Positions 11,561-21,104 of a stretch of DNA of 64,000 bases are shown here, piece after piece. Numbering within the stretch: the first letter of the stretch is position 1; each line of letters starts with the position of its first letter. The DNA is from Azolla caroliniana (Eukaryota > Polypodiophyta). Made by a program: the position numbers and the translations under genes. The stretch covers positions 2,542,001-2,606,000 of the forward strand of contig JBHGNT010000003.1 in the NCBI GenBank assembly GCA_043228905.1, given 5' to 3'. The notes under the pieces were generated by a model that was given only the letters and a program-made list of their open reading frames with translations, searched no databases and was not told the DNA's origin.

Positions 11561-11990
11561 GTGAGCACTGAGACGCACAGATCTTTCTCGCCTTAAAAAC
11601 AATAGTTCTAACTTTTGATTCATCCATAGAATGTAATATTTGCATTCTTCTGCTCAAACAATCGTTTCCATACGTTTTCCATACGAATGCGTATGTTATG
11701 AAAACACGAATGTTTTTTTCACGTTTAAAATTTTTTTCTCGCTTTTTTCCATAAAAAAAGTTTTACCTTATAGTAAATAGACGTTTAAGTAGAAGTTTAG
11801 GAATTTAAGATGTAGTCTACGAACATAAACCATAGGAAGACATCTTGGGATAAAAGATAAGGCATATTGACATCATATTATTATTTAATTTTGTAAATTT
11901 TTAATAATAATTTATTGTGTAATATTATATTTTTTTAAGAGAAAATCTTTTTTTTAAAATAATTATTTTATTTTCCAAAAAAACAATTTA
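11561..11990. other. AT-rich spacer between P450 relic and methyltransferase copy 2
   Basis: It begins as the interrupted P450 intron and becomes very AT-rich. I found no heme-binding exon here and no other gene. Confidence 0.5.
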
Positions 11991-11997
11991 AGTTAAC

Positions 11998-12007
11998 TAT
12001 ATAAATA
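11998..12007 (+). promoter_or_regulatory. Candidate TATA box for methyltransferase copy 2
   Basis: TATATAAATA lies about 110 bases before the ATG at 12116, followed by a leader without upstream ATG. The distance suits a plant core promoter. The link to the methyltransferase gene is inferred from position only. Confidence 0.45.
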
Positions 12008-12269
12008 GAGATCGACTGCTCATTATCTCTTACACGTTTCAAGAGCTCAGAGCACTCTTTAGAAAAAGTCATCGTTTTTTGCGTTCATCAACACATTGTC
12101 AACAACTAGTCTAACATGAAATCGAGCAAGACAGTTGGCAAGTAAGTCTCCTATTACCCAATTTTAAAGATTCCTAAAGATACCATAAAGATTCTTTTTT
12201 ATTATCTATAAAATTGGGTGACTTTAATTATAATTAGTTTGGTGTATGTATAATTTCTTCGGTTTCTTG

Positions 12270-12930
12270 AGAGGATGTCCTCTCTAATCCGAAGTGCATC
12301 GGATTAGAAAGTACTTCCTCCCTAACTCGATGAACTGCATCGGGGTAGAGAGGAAATTAAGACAACACATACATAAGAAGCAAAGGTTATCCTCCCTAAT
12401 CCGATGCAATGCATCGGATTTGGGAGGAAAACCTCTGCATTGGATTTTAGAGGAGTTATCATCCCTAATCCGATGCACTACATTGGATTAGGGAGGATAT
12501 GATACGACATCCTCTGAAATCCGATGCATTTGCATCGCATTTCAAACGATGTCGTATCATATCCTCCCTAATTTGATGCATTGCATCGGATTTGGGAGGA
12601 TCTCAGAGGATGTCCTCCCTAATTCGATGCATTGCATCAGATTAGGGAGGGGATGATCAGGAAACCTTTGAAATCCGATGCACTGCATTGGATTTCAGAG
12701 GATTTTCTCCCTAATCTGATGCAATGCATCAGATTTCAGAGGATGTCGTATCATATCCTCCCTAATCCAATGTAATGTATCGGAGTAGGGAGGAGATGAT
12801 CAGAAAACCTCTGAAATCCGATGCAGTGCATTGGATTTCAGATGCGGATTTTAGAGGATGTCCTCCCTAATCCGATGTAGTGCATCGGATTAGGGAGGAT
12901 CCGATCCAGTGCATCGGATTTCAGAGGACG
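12270..12930 (+). repeat. Array of short palindromes (CCTCCCTAATCCGATGCA / CCTCTGAAATCCGATGCA type)
   Basis: About a dozen inverted repeats follow one another. One arm type is CCTCCCTAATCCGATGCA with its complement TGCATCGGATTAGGGAGG. The other is CCTCTGAAATCCGATGCA with TGCATCGGATTTCAGAGG. The two types partly alternate, joined by words such as GATGTCGTATCATAT. Each unit can fold into a hairpin of roughly 15-18 bp. It would lie in intron 1 of methyltransferase copy 2. Confidence 0.88.
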
Positions 12931-12939
12931 TGCTAGCTT

Positions 12940-13350
12940 TATTTTTGCTTTATTTTAGGTATATTTAGATGTATTTTATGTATATTTAGGTGTATTTTGT
13001 CGTATTTATGTGTATTTATTTATATCTGGGTGTATTTACGTGTCTGTTACATGTACTTAGGTGTATTTAGTAGTCTTTAGGTGTGTTTAGGTGTACTTAC
13101 GTGTATTTAGGTGTGTTTTATGTTTATTTTAGGTGTACTTAGGTGTATTGGAGAGTATTTAGTTGTGTTTAGTGTGTGTTTAGGTGTATTTACGTGTATT
13201 TAGGTGTGTTTTACATGTAGTTAAGGGTATTTAGATGTACTTACGTGTATTTAGGTGCGTTTTATGTGTATTTTACGTGTACTAAGGTGTATTAAAGAGA
13301 ATTTAGTTGTGTTTTTGGTGTATTCACGTATATTTTACATTTATTTCATG
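12940..13350 (+). repeat. T/G-rich degenerate repeat, TATTTAGGTG-like unit
   Basis: Units of about 10-11 bp such as GTGTATTTAGGTG and TTTACGTGTATTTAG recur over 400 bases with variants (TTTTATGTGTA). It resembles, but is not, the plant telomere repeat TTTAGGG. It adjoins the palindrome array. Confidence 0.8.
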
Positions 13351-14492
13351 CAAATATTTTGTTTTTTTCCCCCAATGAGCCCCGTCCAAAGGTGCCCTCT
13401 TTCAAGTTGAAGTTCCGGTCTCTGACAAAACATGACTCGGAGAGTTTTTTAAAAGAAAAGTCTCGACGATCATTATTCAAGTCCGGAGGTGGTGGGACCT
13501 CGAAATCATCCGTAAGGAATACGAAAAATAACAAATTATGCTCCTAGAAGATAAGTCCACGGAGCATAAGCTAAAAAATTATTCACACGTAGAATGGAGT
13601 CTCGCTTACGTCGAAGATGGGGTATTGCTGCTCATATTTGCCACGTCGAAAGGAAAATGAAAGCTTGAATTAGGGAAGATCTTCACCTATGGTAAAGTTC
13701 GTAATTTAGAATATGAAGACAGTGATTTGTCCATTATCTTCCTTGAAGTTGAGAGCTCAGGTGGTATAAGGCGAGTGCAAGTTGATGAAGGAAACCTAGT
13801 ACTTGATGTATGCCACCCAAAATCTTTGTGAAAAGATATGCAAACAAAGAATAATCTTATTGTAGCTCTTCGGCCTTATGTTATTGGAGAGATGATGAGC
13901 ACAGAAGCAGAGACTCCACCTAAAAAGTCTCGGAAAAACAAAACCGGAACATAAAAAATATCAAAAACGACAAATATCTAATGATGAGGACCTCGACGTC
14001 TTGGAGTTCGAGGAAGAAGAAGATGATGAACAACTTGAAATTGTCCCTCCAGGAGGGCAAATATCTTCCGGTGTATTGACTTCTGAGCAAAACCGGATTA
14101 GAGAAAATATAGCTAGGACCAAACTACTACGAAAAGGTTAACTCTTCCATCTACCAATTTCTTCAATTTAAAGGCCGCCCATCGACCTTGAAACTGGAAG
14201 ACGCACGCTCCAGATTAGAGAGCCATATGCAGTGCATGTACAAAATTTGAAAAGCAAAATGAAGATAAATCCACATGCAATCGTCGTACCTTTTTTGGTT
14301 TTGGTGGACCTTGAACAATGTTTGACGGTCGCTGATTTTTGTCAGTACCAAGGATAAAAGATAGAGTGATGGAAGAAGGATAGAGAAGAATGTATGTATA
14401 AGATAGAGAAAGAAAGAGAATGGATACAAGATATGTAATGAGAGCTAAAGACTAGTGTTGATTCGAATTGATTTAAGAATACATGTATGCGC

Positions 14493-14502
14493 TTATTTAT
14501 AG
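14493..14502 (-). promoter_or_regulatory. LTR TATA box
   Basis: Minus strand CCTATAAATAAG stands about 25 bases downstream of the proximal heat-shock element, placing transcription start roughly 125 bases before the LTR end. Confidence 0.65.
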
Positions 14503-14526
14503 GTTCCTATAGAATAGCTTAGAGAT

Positions 14527-14549
14527 TTCTAGAATGTTCTAGAATGTTC
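14527..14549. promoter_or_regulatory. Heat-shock element block 1 (left LTR)
   Basis: Five alternating units, TTC-ta-GAA-tg-TTC-ta-GAA-tg-TTC, fit the HSF consensus nTTCnnGAAnnTTCn perfectly. Confidence 0.75.
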
Positions 14550-14572
14550 TAGACCTAGAATGCTCTAGGACA

Positions 14573-14590
14573 TTCTAGAACATTCTAGAA
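14573..14590. promoter_or_regulatory. Heat-shock element block 2 (left LTR)
   Basis: Four alternating units, TTC-ta-GAA-ca-TTC-ta-GAA, again perfectly spaced. Confidence 0.72.
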
Positions 14591-14732
14591 TAATCTAGAG
14601 TTTTTACAATAATCAATGTAATACAAGAAGTAGCTTTTATTGTTTCATATAACAATAAGCTATCTTAATGGTTGAGGTTTTCAAGTATGAATTACAAGGT
14701 TCGAGGTTCAAGTCCAGGTGATGCCATAATGG

Positions 14733-15362
14733 TCATGTGTTCATGACACTATCCCTCCTTCGAGAACGCCGAGTGGAAGTCGGCGTTAACATTGTTGGGC
14801 CGGGCTTGTTTGGATAGTGACGATGGAAGTCGTTGACCAGAGCTTCAACATTACAAACGTTATCGATGGGTTCCCAAGTGCGATCACTCGGAGGATAACC
14901 AAGCCAATCAACTAGATAATAAAGCTTATTGCGCACAATCTTAGAATCGAGAATAGCAGCTACCTCGTATTCGGGGCCGTCCACAAGTTGTATAGAAGGC
15001 GGTGGTGGCACGACACGATCAGGAATTAAAGAGGTGTGGCAAGGTTCCAAAAGAGAGCTATGAAAGATAGGGTGAAGTCGCATATGTGCAGGAAGGTTAA
15101 TGCGAAATGTTGCATCATTAATCTGCGCCGTGATGACAAAAGGACCTAAGCGTTGATAGTCAAGCTTAGCACACGGTCGGGTAGTCTTGATGTGACGACG
15201 AAGCAACCATACATGGTCACCAACCTTAAACGGAGACTTAAGACGATGTCGATCGGCATTGGTCTTATGGTGTGCTTGCGCTTTCTGAAGATGTGACAAT
15301 AACTCGAACTGGATTTGTTGTAGTTGGTGGAGGTGATGCGCCGCACTAGGGTTTCGTGACAC
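14733..15362 (-). CDS. Gypsy pol C-terminal fragment: integrase tail and chromodomain
   Basis: The 209-residue reading shows PSAAHHLHQLQQ and HKTNADRHRLKSPFKVGDHV, the integrase C-terminal GPF-type segment (LDYQRLGPFVI), HPIFHSSLLEP, and a chromodomain-like YEVAAILDSKIVR, YLVDWLGYPPSDRTWEP. Chromodomains at the end of integrase mark plant chromoviruses and are thought to guide insertion to chromatin. Upstream, PRWCILDLPEVSRNPS continues in frame to about 15400, where the reading is cut. Gag, protease, reverse transcriptase and RNase H are absent, so this fragment has no independent function. Confidence 0.9.
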   Translation of the reverse strand: MSRNPSAAHHLHQLQQIQFELLSHLQKAQAHHKTNADRHRLKSPFKVGDHVWLLRRHIKTTRPCAKLDYQRLGPFVITAQINDATFRINLPAHMRLHPIFHSSLLEPCHTSLIPDRVVPPPPSIQLVDGPEYEVAAILDSKIVRNKLYYLVDWLGYPPSDRTWEPIDNVCNVEALVNDFHRHYPNKPGPTMLTPTSTRRSRRRDSVMNT

Positions 15363-15441
15363 CTCGGGAAGATCCAGTATACACCATCGAGGGTGGTTGC
15401 CGGCGTAGGCATCACTCTATCTTTTATCCTTGGTTCTGACA

Positions 15442-15725
15442 GTTTGATTCGAATTGATTTGAGAATACATGTATGCGCTTATTTATAGGTTCCTATAGAA
15501 TAACTTAGAGATTTCTAGAATGTTCTAGAATGTTCTAGACCTAGAATGCTTTAGGACATTCTAGAACATTCTAGAATAATCTAGAGTTTTTACAATAATC
15601 AATGTAATACAAGAAGTAGCTTTTATTGTTTCATATAACAATAAGCTATCTTAATGGTTGAGGTTTTCAAGTATGAATTACAAGGTTCGAGGTTCAAGTC
15701 CGGGTGATGTCATGTGTTCATGACA
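15442..15725 (-). repeat. Gypsy 5' LTR, truncated (U5 missing)
   Basis: Very similar to 14457-14748, with an indel near TGATG.CAT. It keeps both heat-shock blocks (15513-15535 and 15559-15576) and the TATA box. Confidence 0.85.
15513..15576. promoter_or_regulatory. Heat-shock element pair in the 5' LTR copy
   Basis: The same five-unit (15513-15535) and four-unit (15559-15576) TTCnnGAA arrays as in the other LTR. In this copy they would drive minus-strand transcription into the element. Confidence 0.72.
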
Positions 15726-17982
15726 ATTTTAAATATAGCTCTTCAGATGATTATACTTATTATGTTATCGGAGGATCTCATTTAGCTGAAGCCCGACGTC
15801 AACTCGTCAAGGAATATCCGCTCACTCCATTTTTTAAGTACGCAGAATGTAAAATATATGCAGGTCTTACTCATGAAGAGGCCAAGTTGTTAGCTTGGGA
15901 CTACAATGATAGTGATTATAGACAAAAGATGTCTTGTATCGAACGCATCAAATTATTTCACCATGAGTATTTGGATGCGTTGCAAAGATTTGGACCCAAG
16001 TTGAACATTGGCTTACGACGTTAGTGTTTACTAGAAGTGGGTATTGCAGTTGACGAGAGTACGAAATTTGAAGGGCCACGGAAATATGACTCATGGTTTC
16101 AGCTTGCCTTTAGAACAGGTAAGGTATGGGAGCTCCAAGATAGAATATTTGGCATGTGGGAGTGCAAGGAGGTCAAAGTTCAACGGGCAAAGAAGGCCAA
16201 GGTACATCCACAAGTGGAGATGAAGACAAAGTCACGTAAAAGTGACTTATTTATTGAGGAGATGACTGAAGATATGAAGTTGCTACCTTGGAGGTCACTA
16301 CAAGGAATTAAAGATGATAGATTGTTAATATCTGTGCTATCTCGAGTTGCAGCCAAGGAGTTTAGCTTGGACGAGATGGTGACTGAGTTACAAAAGTATG
16401 TAAAATTGAAATGTTTTTCTTTATTCTTGTGCATTTCCTTTGATAACTAATTTCACATTTCATATTTTATTTTTAGTCATAAAGTATACATGAAGATACA
16501 AGAATTGATGATGAAAAAATTGTGCCTACCAACCTGGGAAGAAGTCGAATAAGCTTGCCCAATAACATCATCATATAAGGCATTAGAAGATTTCTTCATT
16601 GTATTTAGAGAATGGGTATGTGTATTTTCAATTTGAAAAGATTCAATTATCATTTATCAGATATATTCCTTACAAGAAATGAATTTTGCAGAAACCACCT
16701 CGATCAAAGAAAGTTGGTGATAGTAATGACGGTATTCCAAGTTCGTTCATTACACACTTGGAACGTGCTAAATATGAAAAAAGAATGACAAAAGGAAAGG
16801 AGTTGGAAGTGTCGAAGGACTCCGCAACGGTAAATTTTTTTTTGCATAGAGTTGATCCTTTCAAACAATTACATGATAGTTTATTCCAGGGGGATGTGGC
16901 GAATATGCTCGACATATTACCAAAAAGGCATTATACATTACTTATTGCTGATATACCGTATGGATTCTGGATCACGGGTTCCATGTTCGATGATGTGCCT
17001 TTCAAGTACCCCTAGATTGAGAAGATGGTAAAGGACTTCGCAGAGGTTACCTTAGCACCATTGTGGAGGATAGTCATATTTCATAGCATGGGTCAATCAT
17101 TGTCAATCACAACAACTTTAAAGTCATGAGGTCATGCAATAGAGCATATGCATTGGTGAGTTATAAGTTGTTTTTTGATAATATTCTCTTAGATATGTGG
17201 TTTATATATGTTCCATTCAAATTTTAACTCATTTGTTTTGGGCTCAATAGGATTAAAACAATTATTACACGTAGCTCGGGCGATCGTAAGGTCAGTGCAG
17301 TTGAGCATCTTAGTGGGTTATTATGATGTAATAACGAAGAAGAAGGTTCAGTCACACATTAACAAAAGAAACGTTGTAAATTATATAATGTGCCTAGCTA
17401 TGACAAAGAAGCTTCAACATGTATAAGGTGAAAAGAGCCTTGTGAACCCTTATCAAAAACCTCAAAGATTGATCAACTGCCTAATCGAGCTCTTCTCTAA
17501 CCCAGATGATTGGGTTTTGGATTTGTTCTCTAGCACAGGTATATGTAATATAAGTTTAGTCTCGTTAATTTGATTAAGTTATAGACTTTCATTATTATTT
17601 TGACTTCTGCACTTCTATTTTACGATCAGGTACTACTACAGTTTGTGCATTAAAAATGTTCACAAACTGTGTCGCGTTGGAGAAGGACCTTGAACAAGTT
17701 AACTACATCAAAATGAGGATCCAAGGAATCTGGGATTGTCCGGATCAAGATCAAGAAGTCAGAACGAAGCACATCAATGAAACAGAGAGGTTTCAGATGA
17801 CTTCGAGAGAGCCAATGGAACCTATAGATGAAGATGCAAGTGACCTTGTGGACCTAGAAGATGTAATAGAATTTGAACATATGCATGGTTTAGCGGAGCA
17901 AACAATCAATGCTACAGAGGACAATTTAGAAGAGTCCATTCATCTAGAAGAGCCCACGTTGCCTGACTTGCTTATAAATTGA

Positions 17983-18665
17983 TTTCTATGGTTAGGTGTA
18001 TTATTTGAACGATATTAAATGTTAGACATTGACTTGTGACTATTGTTTCATTTGAACACAATTAGAACTTAAAGTTTGAGTTTATTTAACCTTATGCGTT
18101 TCCTAAAGTCTTATTGATTTATACGGCAAAGTGTATAATTTGAATGGTATTAATGTTTTACATGTTCTTCAACCTTTCTTTGCAAAGTTTGCAAGGGTTT
18201 TTATAGATGATTTTGGCCATCAATAGTGCAAGGATGGGTCATCTAGAAACGTTGTGTGCGGATAATCTTTAGTATTTGATTTATGTATAATTTGACTAAG
18301 TCTATAATTTTAAGGGTATTAAATGTTTATCTTTGACTTCTACCTTCTAGAGTTATAAAACTATTAATTTTTAAAGTTTGATGTATTATATGTGATTATA
18401 TTATAAAATTAGCATCTATGTCATTCTTGGAGTGGGCAACTATTTTTATCTTCGCCACAATTACGGTTCAAATGATTAAAGTTGCATATAATTCCATTCC
18501 GTTAATTTAGAATTTCACCAAAAACATGACATATGAAATATATGGCTATTGATTTTCTTGACATAAAATTATTTAGTTAAAATTTTTGCTATATTTTAAG
18601 GAACCTTGTATGCATGCGTGGTACCTTTTTGAAATTTTGCTAAAATAAGGCATATTCTAACATCT
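17983..18665. other. AT-rich 3' flank of methyltransferase copy 2
   Basis: The word TAATTTGA.....GGTATTAA.TGTTTTA recurs two or three times here. Otherwise nothing was recognised. Confidence 0.4.
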
Positions 18666-18674
18666 CCTCAAGAT

Positions 18675-20040
18675 GTGAAAAAGAGAATGCGACATATTAC
18701 CTGTTTCAAATGTCCCAGTGTTAAGAATGTTTTGAATAGAGTCTCTCTATTCAGAAAGATTGTAAGGCTGAGATATCAAGATGGTTCTAATATAGTTGAG
18801 CACTTGAATCAAACTATCTCTTTAGAAATACCTTTGGTAGATGAGGTATTGGGTTTATTATTGTTAAGGTCTCTCCCAGATAGTTGGGAAACACTTGTGG
18901 TGACACAAGGGAACTCAGTACCACAAGGAAAGCAACTAACATTGGCACGCTTACGTCAAGTCTTCTTCTTATTTTTTCCTGAAAAAATATCCTCCATTGG
19001 TATTAAAATGAAAGTAGCCAGAGGCCATGTACAAAATAGTCTAATATTACTATGAATATTGTAAAGTCGTGCCGAATGACGCTAGCCAATCTTTCTAGGT
19101 AAAGATAAGTAAGAAAAAGAAAACCTCGCCAATCTTTGTAGGCAAAGAAAGTACAATAAAGCCATACCATTCTCCAAATCAGCAAGATGTATAGTCCAAC
19201 CTCTAAAAAAAAGCCAGCAAAGGAGTCTGTAGTTTCTTTTTTTGGTGTCAACTTGATGATAAATTCAATTGCTTCTTTTGCCACATCATCATTCCCATGA
19301 AGTTGGCAAGATCTTAAAATAACCATCCATGATGATAAAGAAGGCTCATCAGGAAGCTTTTGCAACAAGTTACTTGCTGCTTCGACGCCACATGACCTTT
19401 TGTCCTGTGCCATGTTCACTCACCCCATAAGCATGAAAATGACTTTGGATACCCAGACATCATTCAAGGATCTATGGAAATCACCAATAAACAGACATAT
19501 TCTTACATTCGACTATAATCCAATGGTATTTCCTGATCGAAACTTAATTTCACAACCTCCAAATTCCCCCATTTACGTAAAGTCTTCTTAATGAAGAAAC
19601 ACGATGAAAAGAGTGTGAATTTAGCTTTCAGCATAAAGCCTTGGTCAAGAAAACAACCCCAATAAAGGAAGAAGCCATAATCCAGGTCCACAAAATCACA
19701 AAAATAACTTTAAGGGATGGTCTAAATCTAGAAATAGGAAAAGACCTTAAGAAAGACTTTTCATGCAGTTATTAAGGTGGTTCAAATCACTATGAAAGAT
19801 ATTGTAGAAAAAAGAAGGGGAACCAAAAGAATGGAACCAATGACGACAAGAAAAATGACCCTACAATAGCCACATGTGATGGAGAAATTGTTATTGTTTG
19901 TGATGATGCTTGTGTTAGTTCAACAAGCTGACAAATCGATTGGATTATTGACTTGCGAGCCTTGTATCACATTACCCCCTATCGGGAGATGTTAGCATCA
20001 TATGTCGATGGTGCCATCTTAAACAATTTGAGAGTGACAT
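18675..20040 (+). pseudogene. Copia gag-protease relic
   Basis: The first part encodes a UBN2-type gag segment (EHLNQTISLEI, LRSLPDSWETLVVT). At about 19760-19820 a zinc knuckle remains as C-S-Y-stop-GGSNHYERYC, so the second cysteine is a stop codon. At about 19935-19995 the protease start reads WIIDLRALYHITPYREML where WIIDSGASYHIT is expected, so the catalytic D[ST]G is lost. A PPR fragment in reverse orientation sits between the two parts. It is a decayed Copia fragment without LTRs. Confidence 0.85.
19190..19419 (-). pseudogene. PPR protein C-terminal (E-motif) fragment
   Basis: LLQKLPDEPSLSSWMVILRS followed by CQLHGNDDVAKEAIEFIIKL matches the E region after the last PPR motif (PSVSVWGALL.ACR.HGNVELGE). 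It lies antisense inside the Copia gag relic. Whether it belonged to the same gene as the PPR relic at 8590-9690 is unknown. Confidence 0.7.
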
Positions 20041-20049
20041 CGTCATCTT

Positions 20050-20680
20050 TTGACACCATGTCACTCGTATCTTCTTTCCTTGTCTTTGATATCATGTCCA
20101 CCATGGCATTTTTCTTCCTACTATTAGATGAACATATGGATTCATTGATTTGATGTATGTGATCAATCTTAGCATGATTTCTAGTCACTGTCGAGACCAT
20201 CTTTATTCATCAATTATTATTGTCAACAACCCAACCTATCCAAAGTGTCAGCAACTACATTGCCACTTACTACTTTAATGAGCTTACACTCCATGTGAGA
20301 TTATTGAGGGACTTCTAAGAGTTGTTGTTGTCCAATGATTGGGGTAAATTGAATGACAATTTGAACAATATAGATCACATTTATCAACATCAAATAATGA
20401 ACCTATAATATCTCTTTGTTTACTCTAGCTATTAGGAACTCTAGCTATTAGGAAGTCTTCAGTTTTACTCTCATCCCCCCAAATGGTGATTTGTGTCGTC
20501 GGTGTAGGGTTACTATTGTCGTTATGGTATGGTAGACATCACGATAAAGATTCACCATACGACAAACAAAGGGGCTTAAAAAAGCCCCATAGGTTTGTGG
20601 CATGTTATGGAAGGGGAATCAAAAGGGTGGCATTTGTGTACAAATTACTAGCTTACTATTTCTGCAAAGAGGATTGACCT
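20050..20680. other. Intergenic, no gene recognised
   Basis: It follows the Copia relic. No domain or repeat was identified. Confidence 0.35.
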
Positions 20681-20689
20681 CTTGCCCAA

Positions 20690-21100
20690 TTATTTAGCTA
20701 TGCACTATGTGGCTACGACTGGGCACTTTATACTAACGTTATAGACTTAAATAGTTGTGATGCATTAAAAGATAACATGATTGTCTAATGAGACTCATAC
20801 AAATTATAGTTCATTTTAATAGGGGAAAAGACAAAATGATTGCTGATTTAACAAATGCTTGTGACAAGATACTCAATATTAAAGTAATCATCAATTATTT
20901 ATCATATATTTGTACAATATGGGATCCTAACTTCTATGTTTGGCCATGTTTTTATGAGTCCATAGAATTCTTATTCCTTGTCACTCCAAATGCAAAAATA
21001 ACGGAAATAACATACAATGAGATCCCAAATGAATGAAAAACAACAGAAATAACAAAGCTCCTTAAATTTTGCCCCAAGTTTTGATGGAAGTATTGATCGT
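20690..21100 (-). repeat. DUF247 3'-flank repeat (copy A)
   Basis: Words such as TAGCTATGCA.TATG, ATGATTGTCTAATGAGACTC, GTTCATTTTAATAGG and TCTTATTCCTT recur at 31490-31770 and 41980-42240, each time downstream of a minus-strand DUF247 copy. This shows the duplicated unit extends beyond the coding sequence. Confidence 0.75.
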
Positions 21101-21104
21101 TAAG

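Larger units (their letters stand above)
14340..14748 (-). repeat. Gypsy 3' LTR (complete copy)
   Basis: Minus-strand ends are TGTCATGAACAC and GGTACTGACA. It carries two heat-shock element blocks, a TATA box and a tRNA-like A/B-box pair on the plus strand. Confidence 0.88.
14340..15725 (-). mobile_element. Internally deleted Ty3/gypsy (chromovirus-like) retrotransposon with ATTTT target duplication
   Basis: The left LTR (14340-14748) begins TGTCA and ends TGACA in minus-strand sense. A purine tract (GAAGGAGGGATAG) stands just inside it, as expected before a 3' LTR. The right LTR copy (about 15442-15725) shares some 285 bp but lacks the U5 part. In its place about 32 bases of inverted U5 sequence (15407-15438) occur. 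The flanks are ATTTT at 14335-14339 and ATTTT at 15726-15730, a perfect 5-bp target duplication. Inside remains only the end of pol. The insertion lies within the ParB-like domain of methyltransferase copy 2. Confidence 0.9.
12116..17982 (+). pseudogene. ParB-like domain plus beta-class N4/N6 DNA methyltransferase, copy 2 (interrupted)
   Basis: A possible first exon (12116-12141, MKSSKTVG then GTAAGT) precedes a long repeat-filled intron. From 13378 a degenerate N-terminal region reads PRPKVPSFKLKFRSLTKHD, later IFTYGKVRNLEYEDSDLS and an acidic LEFEEEEDDEQ. The ParB-like part runs 14172-14339 (LQIREPYAVHVQNLKSKM, IVVPFLVLVD) and resumes at 15731 after a gypsy insertion (YYVIGGSHLAEARRQL, AGLTHEEAKLLAWDYN). 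Further exons are about 16028-16395, 16477-16615, 16692-17155, 17251-17538 and 17630-17982. They hold the middle region, motif IV (LLIADIPYGF), NPYQKPQ and motif I (DLFSSTGTTTVCALK). Lesions include TAG where copy 1 has CAA (after GLRR), a TAA in VEEVE*ACP-like sequence, stops after PFKYP and TLKS, and a frameshift after 17270. It is clearly non-functional. Family role: site-specific DNA modification, target unknown. Confidence 0.8.

Noticed and set aside
12270-12930. CRISPR array
   Set aside because: There are no unique spacers of constant length. The units are palindromes with related linkers, and the context is plant nuclear DNA.
12940-13350. Interstitial telomere
   Set aside because: The unit is TATTTAGGTG-like. 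I did not see runs of TTTAGGG.
14645-14715. A functional tRNA gene in the gypsy LTR
   Set aside because: Only A-box and B-box-like words are present. No cloverleaf could be drawn by eye.
1-17982. Bacterial contamination or a plasmid ParB partition system
   Set aside because: The ParB and methyltransferase pieces are separated by GT-AG introns at matching positions in both copies and sit among plant repeats.
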